Positions 50,451-62,905 of a stretch of DNA of 64,000 nucleotides are shown here, one piece after another (the stretch's first letter is position 1; every line of letters starts with the position of its first letter). Source of the DNA: Acholoe squamosa (taxonomy: Eukaryota > Annelida > Polychaeta > Phyllodocida > Polynoidae). The position numbers and the translations under genes are program-made. The DNA is taken from the NCBI GenBank assembly GCA_949317995.1, contig OX439044.1, forward strand, positions 9,767,141 through 9,831,140. Reading direction: 5' to 3'. The notes beneath the pieces were generated by a model. That model was not told the DNA's origin and searched no databases. It saw only the letters and a list, made by a program, of their open reading frames with translations.

Positions 50451-53110
50451 TGAAAAGATGCATATAAGAATTATATTTTGTATAGGACGTTACTGATTTG
50501 AAAGGACTTGTTCATGGAAACCATTTGTGATACACTGAATGATAACCATGGTAATATGCCTGTATTATGTTGTATTATTCACCAACTGGCTAATCGTTAT
50601 AAAAGGTTCAATGATACTATTGGCCAAAACTCACTGAGGTGGGATTATGTATCAGGGGATTAAGAGGGGTCCTCTAAACACTATGGTGTTGAGATGCTGG
50701 AAATTGTCCAATATTGTGTTTACAACCTCCATGTGTTTAGGTTTTAAACACACAAAAAAAATGTCATGTGATTAGAAATTAAGCACAATATCACCCTAAA
50801 GATGTTTAATTTCTAAACACCTTCATGACAGTGTATATATCATAAATACAAACCTCTCTGCCAGGATTGAATGGGGCATAGCGACACAATACAACGCAGT
50901 GGTCATAGCAGAATTTAACCAATTTGAAACAGCCTCCAAGCTTATTCGATACACGACTTGATGCATTTTGAGTAATTGTGACATCATACAATGCATCAGA
51001 TAAGCCTGCTTCCTGGCCCTATGATAGGAAATATGATACTAAGTATGCCACAGTATTTCTATTCAATATATAAACTAGCAAATGAAGTCCAAAGAGCATT
51101 GAAATGATGCACCAATTCTGCTGAGGCGAGCTACCACAAGAGCAGCAATCATGGCAACCATTAATGCAGCATGCAATCTTAAAAGACTAAACACCTACAG
51201 CCTGACCTGCATCCCACAAAGCCCCATGGAGACGCTGGTCAGGTAGTGTCTCCATGGTAACCAGTGACGTCACAGTACCACTCAGGGTGCAGCCAGGTGT
51301 GTGGAAGGGGAACCTGCATATTGGTTTGACAGCATACCTACTTACAGCGCCTTATAGCACCTTCCCCATAATGGTGCTTACTTACTAGAAATCAAATACA
51401 ACATGAATTTTTCACTTCTTTATAATTCTTTCCTCTCCTTTATTTACAGGCATAATTATAACTATATTATAAAGAAAAAAATTCTTAAGCCACTTCTTAT
51501 GCCTTTCACTAGTAGATATATTCAGAAATAAACATTTTGGAAAGTTAGTGGGACCTAATTACCCTGGAATAAATAGCTTGCTGAATTGTTTTTTTTTTTC
51601 ATTTAAACACATGTTTTAACAGACTTTTATAAGAAAGCCCTGGTTATAATGCTAATTCTAACCATCTATTAAACATGTTCAAAACTTTTTAAATTGACCC
51701 TTAAGTAAAAGAATGATGCAATTTGATGACCAACTTTAAGAACACATGTTCTATCAATAAATACCCTAAATATTTTGACAAGATTCCAAAAGTCAAAGTC
51801 GTTTTTTTTTTATAACATGTCGTCACTTTTTATGAATCAGCTTGCAGGTGCCACAACTCTGGTCTGTTTCTTTCTTCTTCTTCTTTTTCTCATAATTCAT
51901 TGTTTAATTAACTTGTTAATAATGTCCGTCCAAAATTCCTGGAACAAATATTAAATGAAAAGTTCCTTATAAACCATTAGTAAACATACATATACATACA
52001 TATAAATTATATGGATCCGCAGCAGACACTGTGAAATTAAAAGTCAAAAATGAAGATGTAATTGCCTCAGCAGTATTAAATATTCAGAAACGATCAATAA
52101 TCTAACCATTTTAAGTCATATATTGACATCTGGAAGTTCTTACATGAATTCTGAAAAGGTGCAACACCAGGTTATTCCCACCACACACTGTAGAAAATAG
52201 GTGTTGAATCTATCAGTGATTTTCGTTAAACTGAACAGTGGATAACTCTAATTGTAAAGCCCTGCACCAGTGTAGTTTTTACAAGAACCCCAGGTGGCAG
52301 TACAGTGGTACATAAATGTACTAGGAATCTATGTGAAAATAATGACGCTTCTCTGGCAACTTTGTGACGAGGTATGCGCCGTTATTTAGAGGATTTTTTT
52401 TTCTTTTACAGTGTGCAGTATCCATCTTGAAGAGAATGTGGCAAATGGTGCCCACAATACTCGCAGTGATTGCACTCACTCTGTCTGAAATCAGTATCTC
52501 AATGTTATGTCCATGTCCCCGGCCTTAGTGTCCCCTCTTTTAGTTAAACCTTTTGACAACTCTTCTTTTAGTCTGTTTTCCTACATCAAGCTTGCTAAAA
52601 ATGGTGTTCTAGCTCAAATTAATATAACATGCAGCAACATATTGTGGCATAGACCCGGCGGTGGAAGTGAAACCATCCTGGCATGGGGGTGTGGAAGCCC
52701 CCAATCCCGTAGTCATGTTAGGAGTGAACATCGCCCATCGGTGTTCGGGGGAGGTGGTTCACGCTGGCACAGCTGGCACAGTGCCAGCATTGGGGGAATG
52801 GCAAGCGTATAAATAGTTGCTATGTTTTTCCGACAGTCAGTCGGGTTAAGTGCTGATCGAGACTCATAGTAGGACTTGCCCCTAGTGGATATAGAGAAAA
52901 GGTAACATTCTCCAACGAATTAGCTGGTGTGGCAGAGAAAGCCAGGTAATAAACAGTATTGATATCTAAGATGACGGAGTTCTTGTAATCCTTTATCCCA
53001 GCGGCAATATAGAATATTCGGAGCGCTACAGTATTCTTAATATAATGTTTTATCATAACCTGCTAAGTAAACGACTATAAATTATGTTTTGATAATGGCC
53101 CTCTAGTATG
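50451..53110. other. Gene-free AT-rich stretch
   Basis: I see no coding region, RNA gene or clear element. It includes the second TGTTTAG-rich cluster (50685-50825). Confidence 0.5.
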
Positions 53111-53119
53111 ATGATACCC

Positions 53120-53780
53120 CAGCAAATTGTCGTGACTCCTCATCAACCTGTATGAAGTGGCTCACACATGTCGCTAGATGGAACATGACGTCGCTATAGC
53201 ACAAGATCACCAGGAATAGCAATGGTGGTGATCACATGGCCTCACCTCAGATGGCGAGGATGGTGAGCACTCAGACTCACCAATGATGGCGACTCGGGTG
53301 ATCACTCACCTCGCTAGATGAAACATGCACCTCGTCATAGCACATGTTCACCAGGAATGGCGAGGATCGTGATCACTCATCCTCACCAGGGATGGCGACA
53401 TGAGTGATCACTCATCCTCACCAGGGATGGCGACATGAGTGATCACTCACTCCGCTAGATGAGACGCAAACCACGTCATAATGCACATTCACCACGGATG
53501 GCAAGGATTGTGATCAGTCACCTCGCTAGATAAAACGCATACCTTGTGATAGCACAGGTTCTCCGCAGATGGTGAGGATCTTGATCACCCACGCTCACCA
53601 GGGATGGTGACACGAGTGATCACTCGCCTCGCTAGATGAAACGCACACCATGCCATAGCGCATGTTCACCACGGTTGGCGAGAGTGGTGATCACTCAGAC
53701 TCACCAGTGATGGGGATGCTGGTGATCACTCACCTTGTTAGATGAAAAGCTCATGATCATCGACATTGGTAATCATGCAG
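53120..53780. repeat. Minisatellite with ~35-bp sub-periodicity
   Basis: CGCTAGATGAAAC-type motifs recur at about 53171, 53311, 53453, 53524, 53630 and 53728, at spacings near multiples of 35. They alternate with CACCAGGGATGGCGA and GTGATCACTCA motifs containing TGATCA palindromes. Confidence 0.75.
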
Positions 53781-54109
53781 CCTCACATCTGCCAGATTAA
53801 AGTATGTTTTGCCAGAGAAGGTATTGCCATATGTATCTTCCCTCTAACCACAGACAAGGTGTTCATGTCGATATTTCCCTATATATTTTTCCTGTAACCA
53901 ATGAAAAGGTGTTTATGGATAGTTGCTTTCATTTTAGAGATACCTCTATCTAAATTCAATTGATATTCTCTCTATATAATCTTGTTTGATTCAACTCTGA
54001 AGTATTACATGGAAATCAGTGTGAAACAAAGCACATTTGATACATATGGGACTTATACTTCATGCCCACACTTCCTAGATAGGCTACATGTTGAACAGTG
54101 GTGCTGTCT

Positions 54110-54672
54110 CAACAACTTTGGCAATGGTGGTGATAAGTTGCCACTGTGAGTGAGAGTGAGTGACAGATGATGCAATCCTCAGAGAGCATTGACTTGGAGT
54201 GACACAAATTCACGTATTGAGTGAGACCAATGTTGGCAATGGTGGTGATAAGTCCCCATTTTAAGAGAAGATTAACTAGGAGTGATACAAACTCACGCAG
54301 TGAGTGAGAGCCATGTGACAATGCAGGTGAAAAGTTGCCATTCTGAATGAGAGTTGACAAACAGTGGCACATATTGACTGAGTGAGTGAGATCCATGTTG
54401 GCGATGGTGGTGATAAGCTGCCATTCTAAGTGAGAGTTGACTGGGGTGGTGCATAATCCCGCAGGGAGTGAGATCCATATTAGCGATGTTGGTGATAATT
54501 CACCATTCTGAGTAAGAACTGACTGGGAGTGGCACATAATCACACAATGAGTCAGATCCATGTTGGCGATGGTTGGGATAAGCCGCCATTCTGACTGAGA
54601 GTTGACAGGCAGTGGCACATACTCACGCAGTGAGTTAGATCCATGTTGGCGATGGTGGTGATAAGTCACCAT
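54110..54672. repeat. 82-84-bp minisatellite, left part
   Basis: The phrase GATGGTGGTGATAAG recurs about every 82-84 bp (54308, 54391, 54473, 54557, 54641). It is interrupted by the LINE and resumes at about 59639. Minus-strand frames here with repeated phrases are repeat products. Confidence 0.8.
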
Positions 54673-54777
54673 GCTAGTTACAGGGCGTTATATAGGTCAA
54701 GGCCTGCCACGTGATTTGGTAAGACATGCCAATTGGTTAATCAAATCAACGACGTTAAATTATGACGTCACATCCAT

Positions 54778-55485
54778 ATGTCGAAGAGGAAACTGTCTAA
54801 AACTTGTCGGATCTTTGTTATGGGTCATTTACCGCTACAGCATTGGAATATGCATCTATTGAAGAAAAAGATTATTACGGATGGTAGGGGTGGTATGGAC
54901 AATCAACTGGAATATTTCCTAAACTATTTAAGTGAGCTATGGAATTCTGAAATAGAAGTAACAACTGTTAAAGATGCTGACATTGCTACTTTATGTTACA
55001 AAGCAGATGATATGATAGAAAATGACCCACTGTCTACGTATTATATCATGGGAGGCATTAATACATTACTAAAAGAAAATGAGTTGGGTCAAAAATACTT
55101 TGATTACACAAGTATTGATGAAGGTTTCGAACACCTAATGGAAGAGTATCAAAGCAGTATCACCTATATCAGGTATCGCCATGAATACACATTAATACAC
55201 CTGTGTCCAATGGTGGGAGTGGATCTAATGAGATATTGCAATTGGGCTATGGGAGAAACAGCTCAAAAAACTTTGAGTGAAACAGTTGTCTCTTTCAATG
55301 ACTACATCTACTCACTCAACCACTTGTATGGTACCTCAACTCCTGATATTGACAAAACAATTCACTACAAAATAGATGGATATTGGACTCATCACTATGA
55401 TAAGCTGCTTGATGATGGATACACTGGAACATTGGATACTACCGAGAAATGGGCAATAAGTCTTCTGAACCACATGTGTTATTGA
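54778..55485 (+). CDS. LINE ORF1, possible SGNH-hydrolase-fold protein
   Basis: 235 codons from an ATG. The layout recalls the SGNH/esterase domain found in ORF1 of some CR1/Jockey LINEs: a short N-terminal strand (FVMG), a central GGIN phrase, and a C-terminal HHYDKLLDDGYTGTLDTTEK stretch similar in position to the Asp-x-x-His block. The catalytic Ser of the first block and the His of the last block are not evident, so if the fold is right the protein is probably non-catalytic. It lacks zinc knuckles and a long coiled coil. It lies about 670 bp upstream of ORF2. The assignment is tentative. Confidence 0.55.
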   Translation: MSKRKLSKTCRIFVMGHLPLQHWNMHLLKKKIITDGRGGMDNQLEYFLNYLSELWNSEIEVTTVKDADIATLCYKADDMIENDPLSTYYIMGGINTLLKENELGQKYFDYTSIDEGFEHLMEEYQSSITYIRYRHEYTLIHLCPMVGVDLMRYCNWAMGETAQKTLSETVVSFNDYIYSLNHLYGTSTPDIDKTIHYKIDGYWTHHYDKLLDDGYTGTLDTTEKWAISLLNHMCY

Positions 55486-56154
55486 TTCTAAGGTAAATCA
55501 AATAATAATACATGGTTAGACAACACTGATGATATCTCTCATTATAGCACCTAATTTTCTAAGAATCTTTCCCCTTACCTGATAAAGACCATGCAAATAT
55601 TATGGATGTCAAAAGGACATATTTACCGGTATATATATTAATATCCTTACATTGTTAAGGCGACGAACATTAATTACCGGTAATAAATCATAATTATATG
55701 TTAAACAAGACCTTGTAATACTGTGTTTAACAAATATTTACAACAGGCATAATACAAGATGGCAGACGAAGGAAAAAAGCTCCACAGCGAGGGATTAATA
55801 CTTCCAAAATGAACTCCAATATTAACATCAACAAGAGTGCACAGTTGAAGCTATGAAACGACTCGATGTATATATCAAAGAAAATCAACAAGATACCTAC
55901 TACAATTTGGACTAATTTATTTGTTAATTTATATGTACTTGTAAACAGATGTAAATAGTGTTGAATATGATAATTGTTGTGTGTAAATCCAAATTATACA
56001 TAGTTTAAGAATTCTATGAGCCCAGCCTTTTCCATGTTAATTTTGCATAATCTGAGAAAGGCATAGGCTGATTTTTTCAGATTGTATAAAATGTTAGATT
56101 TTAAGTTTTGTGTTTTATTTATGTTGAGGAAAACAAATTTAATAATAAAATGCT
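55486..56154 (+). other. Spacer between LINE ORF1 and ORF2
   Basis: AT-rich, about 670 bp, without an ORF of note. It is long for a LINE inter-ORF region, where ORFs usually adjoin or overlap. Confidence 0.55.
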
Positions 56155-59106
56155 ATGAGAAAGGATCACATAAAAACTTCACTATGGGTAGAATTTTCTA
56201 CTTTGAAAATGTCTATTGATACAATTGATAGCTTACAAAAAAAGTCAGGACAAAAGTTTTTGCACTTAAATGTACGAAGTTTAAAGAAAAAAGGTAAAAT
56301 TGATGAATTTAGGGCCAGATTTACAGGATCTGATTTTGAATTTATCTCGCTCACTGAAACTTGGTTAAAGGAAAATGATAACATAAGTACTTTTAACTTA
56401 GGCGGGTATGTGATGTACAGACAAGATAGAGAATGGCATGATAATGAAAACCCTCATGGAAAAAAACAAGTTAAAAATGGTGGAGGAATTTGTATATATG
56501 TCAATGATTCAAAATATTGTTCTACATCGATATATAAAAAATATAATTTCTCAGAAAGTTATATAGAAATGTTATGTGTCTCTATAACAGGTCCTCAGGG
56601 AACTAATATAGTATGTACGGTGTACAGACCCCCAAAAGGTGATATTGAAAAGTTTTTTAATAAGATAGAATACGTTATTGGTGAACTGACAAAGAACAGT
56701 ACAAACAACTTAATTTTGATTGGTGACTTCAATATTGATTTACTTGATGTTAAACTACAAAATTTAAGTGACATGCTCATAAATACAATGATGCAATATG
56801 GTCTTCTAAATTGTATAAAAAAACCCACACGTACACCAGAATATCAGAAAGATTCATGCTTGGATCTGTTATTCACAAATATTGATAGGATAGAAAACTC
56901 TGATGTAATACCATTTGATATTAGTGACCATCATATTATATACGGTATAATTCCATTGAAACAAAAGATTAATGATAGTATAGAATATGTATGTAGATCC
57001 ATGAAGGAATACGATGACGAGCGAATCCTTAATAATTTTTTGAATTTAAACTGGGAAATATTTTACAATAATGTAAACCCGGATTGGTTATGGTCTTATT
57101 ATATTGGTAATTTGCAAAGTATTTTGGATGAAATGTGCCCTTTCAAAACTTTTAAATTCAAAAAACAAAAAGAAGATTGGATTAACTCAGATCTTCTTGA
57201 AGAAATATTAATAAAAGATAGACTTTTAGCAAGATCGTACAAAACAAAAAATGATATAGATAAAAGAATAGCTAAAGAAGCAAGACTGAATATTAGTCAG
57301 AAAATATATAATTCAAGACAAAATCATATTATGACTCTAACAGAGGAGTGTAAAAAAGACTCAAAAAGATTTTGGCGAGAAGTATCGAAACTATTACCAT
57401 CAAAAAAGAATAAAAATCCAATACAACTTGCACATAATGATGGCACATTTATTGATAATACTGATATACCAAATTACATAAATAATTATTTTGGTAACAT
57501 AGGAAAAAATCTTGCAAAAAATTTAAAAGATGATTGGTCTTATAATGGAAAATGTGTTTCAGAAGTTAGTATAAATGAAATAGGGGTTACTGATGAAGAC
57601 ATCATAAAGTTTATAGAAGAAATTAATGTAACGAAATCTTCTTCAGTGACGGGCATTAACTCAAAAATATTAAAATCAATATTTTTGAAAACTGTACCAC
57701 AATTAAAACATATTTTTCAGGTATCTATACAATATGGAGTAATACCTAATTGTTGGAAAATAGCAAAAGTTGTTCCTATCCCCAAAGGTGGTGATGACAG
57801 TCTAGTGGAAAATTTAAGACCAATATCTCTACTCTCATTGCCTAGTAAAATTTTAGAAAAAATTATACATAAATATCTATTAAATTACTTAGAAAATAAT
57901 AATCTACTTTCTATTTACCAATATGGTTATAGGAAAAATTTGTCAACAATTGACTCTGTGAGTAAACTTACTGATGACATTTTAATTAATAAAAATTTAG
58001 GACAAAATTCTATTGCAACATTCTTTGATTTAAAAAAAGCCTTTGATACGGTAAATCATAAAATTTTAATTGAAAAGATGAAACTACTAGGCATTAATGG
58101 AAGAGTCTTAAATTGGCTAAAGGATTACCTGAGTAATAGAAAACAACTTACATTGGTAAATAATCTAGAATCAGAAGAAATTGATATAGGATGTGGGGTA
58201 CCACAAGGATCTATATTAGGACCGCTATTGTTTTTAATATACATAAATGATTTACAGAATGTCTGCAAATTCTCAAACATTTGTATGTTTGCTGATGATA
58301 CGGTTATTTATACCTCTAATGTATTAGAGAAAGAAGCAGAACAGAATATGCAATCTGATATTGAACGGTTTGTCAATTGGTGCAAAATTAACAAATTAAC
58401 TGTTAATATTAGTAAAACAAAATATATGGTTTTTGGCAATAAAAAAAGTTTCAAAAATACTAGATTATATATTGATGCCAAAGAAATCAAAAGAGTTCCG
58501 TGCTATAAATATTTAGGTATTAATTTAGATCCTGTTCTAAATTATAGTTCACATATGAGAATTCAAATGAGAAATATTGCTTATAGATCATATCAATTAT
58601 CAAAATTAGCTAGGTTTCTGAGTAAAGAAAATCTGTTAAAGATTTATAAAGCTTATATACTACCATTGTTTGATTATGGTGACATTTTATATGATAAGGC
58701 GAATAATACTTGTTTGGACAAACTACAAAGAATGCAAAACAGGGCAATTAAGATCTGTCTAAAATTAGATATTAAAACAAGCACAACATTTATTCACTCG
58801 TTATCAAAAATGAATTACTTATGTCATAGAAGAAATTCACATTTACTGTTAGAAGGTTTTAAAAGATGTAAAAATGATAATAACATAAGACATGTTAATG
58901 TAATATTGAGAACTACTAAAGGAAAATTGTTGAATAATAATATTCCAAAATGTGAAGCATATAAAAGAAGTGTACAATATAAAGTCTCAATTGCTTGGAA
59001 TAAGTTATCAGAAACTAAAAGAAATTACACAGAAATAAGTTTCTTTAAATCTCTTTTAAGAAGAGAATTGAAACAACTTATTCCAACAAAAAATGGTGTC
59101 ACATAG
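56155..59106 (+). CDS. LINE ORF2: endonuclease and reverse transcriptase
   Basis: 983 codons, uninterrupted, from the ATG at 56155. The N-terminal APE-type endonuclease spans about residues 35-270, with N39, E68, YRPP near 157, GDFN (D191, N193) and SDHH (D258, H259). The reverse transcriptase follows, with FFDLKKAFD near 623, GVPQGSILGP, and FADD near 712, and then a thumb and C-terminal domain. This is the organisation of the Jockey/CR1 group. All catalytic residues that I can see are present, so the copy may be competent or only recently dead. Confidence 0.93.
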   Translation: MRKDHIKTSLWVEFSTLKMSIDTIDSLQKKSGQKFLHLNVRSLKKKGKIDEFRARFTGSDFEFISLTETWLKENDNISTFNLGGYVMYRQDREWHDNENPHGKKQVKNGGGICIYVNDSKYCSTSIYKKYNFSESYIEMLCVSITGPQGTNIVCTVYRPPKGDIEKFFNKIEYVIGELTKNSTNNLILIGDFNIDLLDVKLQNLSDMLINTMMQYGLLNCIKKPTRTPEYQKDSCLDLLFTNIDRIENSDVIPFDISDHHIIYGIIPLKQKINDSIEYVCRSMKEYDDERILNNFLNLNWEIFYNNVNPDWLWSYYIGNLQSILDEMCPFKTFKFKKQKEDWINSDLLEEILIKDRLLARSYKTKNDIDKRIAKEARLNISQKIYNSRQNHIMTLTEECKKDSKRFWREVSKLLPSKKNKNPIQLAHNDGTFIDNTDIPNYINNYFGNIGKNLAKNLKDDWSYNGKCVSEVSINEIGVTDEDIIKFIEEINVTKSSSVTGINSKILKSIFLKTVPQLKHIFQVSIQYGVIPNCWKIAKVVPIPKGGDDSLVENLRPISLLSLPSKILEKIIHKYLLNYLENNNLLSIYQYGYRKNLSTIDSVSKLTDDILINKNLGQNSIATFFDLKKAFDTVNHKILIEKMKLLGINGRVLNWLKDYLSNRKQLTLVNNLESEEIDIGCGVPQGSILGPLLFLIYINDLQNVCKFSNICMFADDTVIYTSNVLEKEAEQNMQSDIERFVNWCKINKLTVNISKTKYMVFGNKKSFKNTRLYIDAKEIKRVPCYKYLGINLDPVLNYSSHMRIQMRNIAYRSYQLSKLARFLSKENLLKIYKAYILPLFDYGDILYDKANNTCLDKLQRMQNRAIKICLKLDIKTSTTFIHSLSKMNYLCHRRNSHLLLEGFKRCKNDNNIRHVNVILRTTKGKLLNNNIPKCEAYKRSVQYKVSIAWNKLSETKRNYTEISFFKSLLRRELKQLIPTKNGVT

Positions 59107-59638
59107 ACATTGATTTAACGATTGTTATACTTATAATGTATAACGTATGATATATTACTTTACCTACAACTAGATTACTTGCTATATATAATATTTTGAT
59201 CTACTTGATTCAAAGAGTATTGTCTGTATAAGATTATAGTTGTGCTAATTACTGTTAAATTTATAAATGTTGCTCATTATATTGTACAATATTTATCAAG
59301 TTATCTGAAATAACTTAAAATTTATTTGTACTTCCTTTAAATATAATTCACAAATATTATCATTTTCCTCATTGTATTGTCCTGTTAGTTGTGTAATCAA
59401 GTTTTATGTATTATATTCACCTTCAATAATTAAAAGTGTTGAATATAGGTGGCCAACTAAAACTAATTTATTAAGCGGCAACCTTTTTGTCATATATAAT
59501 ACTGGTTTCAATATATTATAGTATAATATTATCATTATTATAATGTACAATGTTATAAAATACTAAACTATAAATGATGTATGAATTTTAAATATGACAA
59601 ATAAATTCTTCTTGAATCTTGAATCTTGAATGACAAGG
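59107..59638 (+). other. LINE 3' UTR
   Basis: AT-rich sequence ending in AAATTCTTC and repeated TCTTGAA units, the likely recognition end for target-primed reverse transcription. Confidence 0.65.
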
Positions 59639-59780
59639 GGTGGCACATACTCACGCAGTGAGTGAGATCATGTTGGCGACTGTTGTGATAAATCGCCATG
59701 CCATGTGAGACTGACACACAGTGGTGAAAGATGACGCAGTGAGTTATCACTCAGAAAGGAGTCACCATTGATGACCAATC
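59639..59780. repeat. 82-84-bp minisatellite, right part
   Basis: It continues the array of 54110-54672 (GGCACATACTCACGCAGTGA, then TGTTGGCGACTG...), showing that the LINE landed inside the array. Confidence 0.75.
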
Positions 59781-62315
59781 ATGGCGACAGATAACGACAA
59801 TTTGCTGGGACCATGAATATAAGGAATGGAAAATGTGATGATGCAACTTGAATGTTTCCCAGGAGGGCATTTAGAAATGATAGTTTGAGATATCATTTGA
59901 AATGCCCTGCTGACATTCCTTCATACATATGGAGGAAACCTCCTAGGTTACATACGATTATTATAGACACTACTGAAAATAACTAGACCAGCGTTCTTGA
60001 AAGTGTTTCACAGCCTTAGTTCTGCCGTGGGTGAGGGCTTATGGATAAAACCAAGACCATTTTGATAATTCGCCTTCTTTCCCTTTTAACAACTAAGCAT
60101 TCATTGGTATAGTGACATTCATTTATATATATATTCTTTTAGGAAATTGAACATTTGAATTTGACCAAATAATAAAGGTGGTTTGAAGATGCTGGGCCCT
60201 ACCTAGAAAAGCAAGGCCAACTTATAGCAATGTATCCCCAACGCTGAAAAGGTTTTGTAGTTTAGGGTCAGTGTTATGTCAGTTTAATCAAGTACGAATT
60301 GTAGCAGTAACTTGCAAGTATTTTTTTGCTTTTATTTCTTTCTTGTTTTCAGCAATAACAATATTTGCAAAATGTCACGCACCTATATCTATCTGAACAT
60401 GGTCAGTATAATATTTCATGATGATAGAGTTCTAGGCGATGCACTCAAAGGTAGTAGGTGTGACATATTTTGAGACATTATGTAACAGAATTTGTAGGAG
60501 GAAATGATACACAAAATGTCAGAACGTGCTGTTGTCATAACTTTATAGCTCTTGGACAAAATGAGCTTTGGCTACCCCCTCCCTCTCCAGCAACCTTTAT
60601 CATCATCAGCTTTGTGTCCACAGGGCGACAAAATTGGTAACCGAAAAATTTCCAAAAACATGCCCAGTATCCATTTTCAATGATAAAACTACTTTTGTCA
60701 GTTTCCGATGACAAATATCAAACATGTCAGATATTATTGTCGGAAATGGACGCCAAAAGTGGTTTTATTGTTGGAAATGAACAAATGACATTAAAAGTGT
60801 CTTTGTCATCGAAAAGAAAAACTGGAATTTGTCATCGTAAATTCTTACGTCCAAATTTAAAAATGTAACTTGATCCCGGTAGCGTTAGTCGCCCACTGAA
60901 ACAAGCCACCTCTGGTTCCTGTCACATTGCTTAACTTGTTCCCGGGAGGAATATCTGTACCCCCTCCATTTTCTCAATAGTTTAGTTCCTTTGGCTGAAT
61001 ATAGCCATAAATTTTGGCTAAACTTTTTATTAATTTAGAAGAAAGTTGAATATCACACAAAACCAGACACTGGAATTTTAGTTTCAACATTTATTTTCAT
61101 TTTGTAGAAATTTTTACATTGTATGATAAATTGTTGGTATATTGTAGTTTTTAGAGTGATCTTTGTTGCAAAGTTTCGACTAATTTTATTAGTCTACTTC
61201 AGGCAAGATTTTATTTCTTTTATTAATAAAAAATAGTTGGTGATCGTCTAGAGGGCTTTCCTCCTACTAGAATCTGGAAGTGGTACTAGTAGGGCAATTT
61301 GGTTAGTGTCAATCATTCTGAAACATACCCCTGGTTATATCATGCAATTTGCGTGCATGATAGCTGCAGAAATATCACGTGATATTGGCTGCTGCACCGA
61401 GGATTCAGAGCCCTCGCTAGTGGACATGTGTTGAATTATGGAATAGGATGTAACCGCAAGCTTGAACACATGGGACCATTTAGAAACAATGCATTGTCTG
61501 AGGGCACTATGACAGGCACGCATTCCTACACAATATGGATTATGTAATACACATACACTATTTGCTTTCCTGGAAGGTTGCATCTACATTTCTAACCACC
61601 CGATTCTTTCTAAGAATTATTCATCTTATATTGAACTTAATTTGAGTTCATATTAAAAGGGGAGTGCTCATGATGGGGTAATTGTAATTTTCTTTGGGGC
61701 AATTCTCGGAATCCTCTGTTTTTAAGTTATCATGGTAGCAATAATTCCCATAGAATATTATCACAGCAAAGAATGAAAGTTGACTCGCTGACAAATAACT
61801 AACAATAACATGGAATGGAGATGTCCACGTTTTGTGTAGAATTTATATTAGAATTGAGATCATATTTCGGTGTAGGAAAGAAGTATTATTAACTACACAA
61901 AATGTGATGATACATTATTTGAAAATGGAGAACGCCGTTCACTGTGTGGAACAATATTATGCATCTTAAAGTACAAATATAATATTGATGCTGAAGTTGC
62001 CATAAGCATTATGTGACCCATCTTTATAAAATGGATTGAAAGTCGAACATGGAAAATGTCAAAATCTTACCATATTGCTGTTCTATAAGTCACCACAGCC
62101 TTCATATTTTATACACTTCTCGTCTTTTCTCATCTTTTGTATACCTTTCTCGTCTTTTCCCGCGAGAAATCTGACATTACGTGGATTGTGTATATTTTGG
62201 GAACTAGCAGCACAATGAGACTTTGGCACCGCTTTGGCTGGGAACGGTGATTGCATATACATTTCAGCCAACAGACGGGAACCAACTCTCGTGTGCCACA
62301 TATCCCGGTAGAACG
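59781..62315. other. Gene-free AT-rich stretch
   Basis: I see no gene. At about 60665-60790 an imperfect inverted repeat (CAATGATAAAACTACTTTTG against CAAAAGTGGTTTTATTGTTG) looks like an old MITE relic. Confidence 0.5.
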
Positions 62316-62319
62316 CTAT

Positions 62320-62905
62320 AAGTCTGTATTTTAGTAGGTACGGGTTGTTGCTAAAGGTATGTAATGAGATATCTCGACTTCCAAGTGTGTGTGCAACTTC
62401 CGACCCATTTTGTATGGTTGGGTTACATATACATGTACAGCCCACAAGTGAGTCTGTTAGGTAGATGTAAGGATGACCACTTTAGGTCCTCAAGTTGACG
62501 ATACCTAAAACTACAACTTTAGGTAGTCAAAATGACGACTTTAGGTCATCATCCTGATGACCTCAGTCATCAGGATGACAATACTGACAGTACAGAGTTG
62601 TCAAATTGATGACTCAGGTCGTCAGAATGACGACCTAAAGTCATCATTTTGACTACCTAAAGTTGTAGTTTTAGGTATCGTCAACTTGAGGACCTAAAGT
62701 GGTCACCGCTGACTAGTTTCGGATCTTCCATGTTTTCAGTGTAGGGATGACATAGATATTCACAATATTTAAGTCTGTATTTTAGTAGGTACGGGTTGTT
62801 GCTAAAGGTATGTAATAAGATATCTCGACTTCCGACTTCCGACCCATTTTGTATGGTTGGGTTACATATGTACAGCCCACAAGTGAGTCTGTTAGGTAGA
62901 TTGAC
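62320..62905. repeat. Direct duplication flanking a foldback
   Basis: About 62320-62465 and 62755-62900 are near-identical (TTTTAGTAGGTACGGGTTGT ... GTGAGTCTGTTAGGTAGAT), offset about 430 bp. The foldback at 62474-62705 lies between them. Confidence 0.8.
62474..62705. repeat. Foldback with 74-bp inverted arms
   Basis: Arms 62474-62547 and 62632-62705 are inverted copies with one mismatch (left begins TGACCACTTTAGGTCCTC). The 84-bp centre contains further short direct and inverted units of GATGAC and AGGTC. No coding capacity; it is MITE- or foldback-like. Confidence 0.85.

Larger units (their letters stand above)
54673..59638 (+). mobile_element. Well-preserved Jockey/CR1-type LINE
   Basis: The 5' end is near 54673, where the minisatellite stops. 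ORF1 (54778-55485) and ORF2 (56155-59106) are both intact. The 3' UTR ends with tandem TCTTGAA repeats at about 59608-59632, typical of LINE 3' ends, after which the minisatellite resumes. No clear target-site duplication is evident because the flank is repetitive. It has a lower GC content than the retroelement nest. Confidence 0.8.

Noticed and set aside
54109..54672. 187-codon minus-strand frame with repeated phrases
   Set aside because: Translation of the 82-84-bp minisatellite; repeats and lack of a domain argue against a gene.
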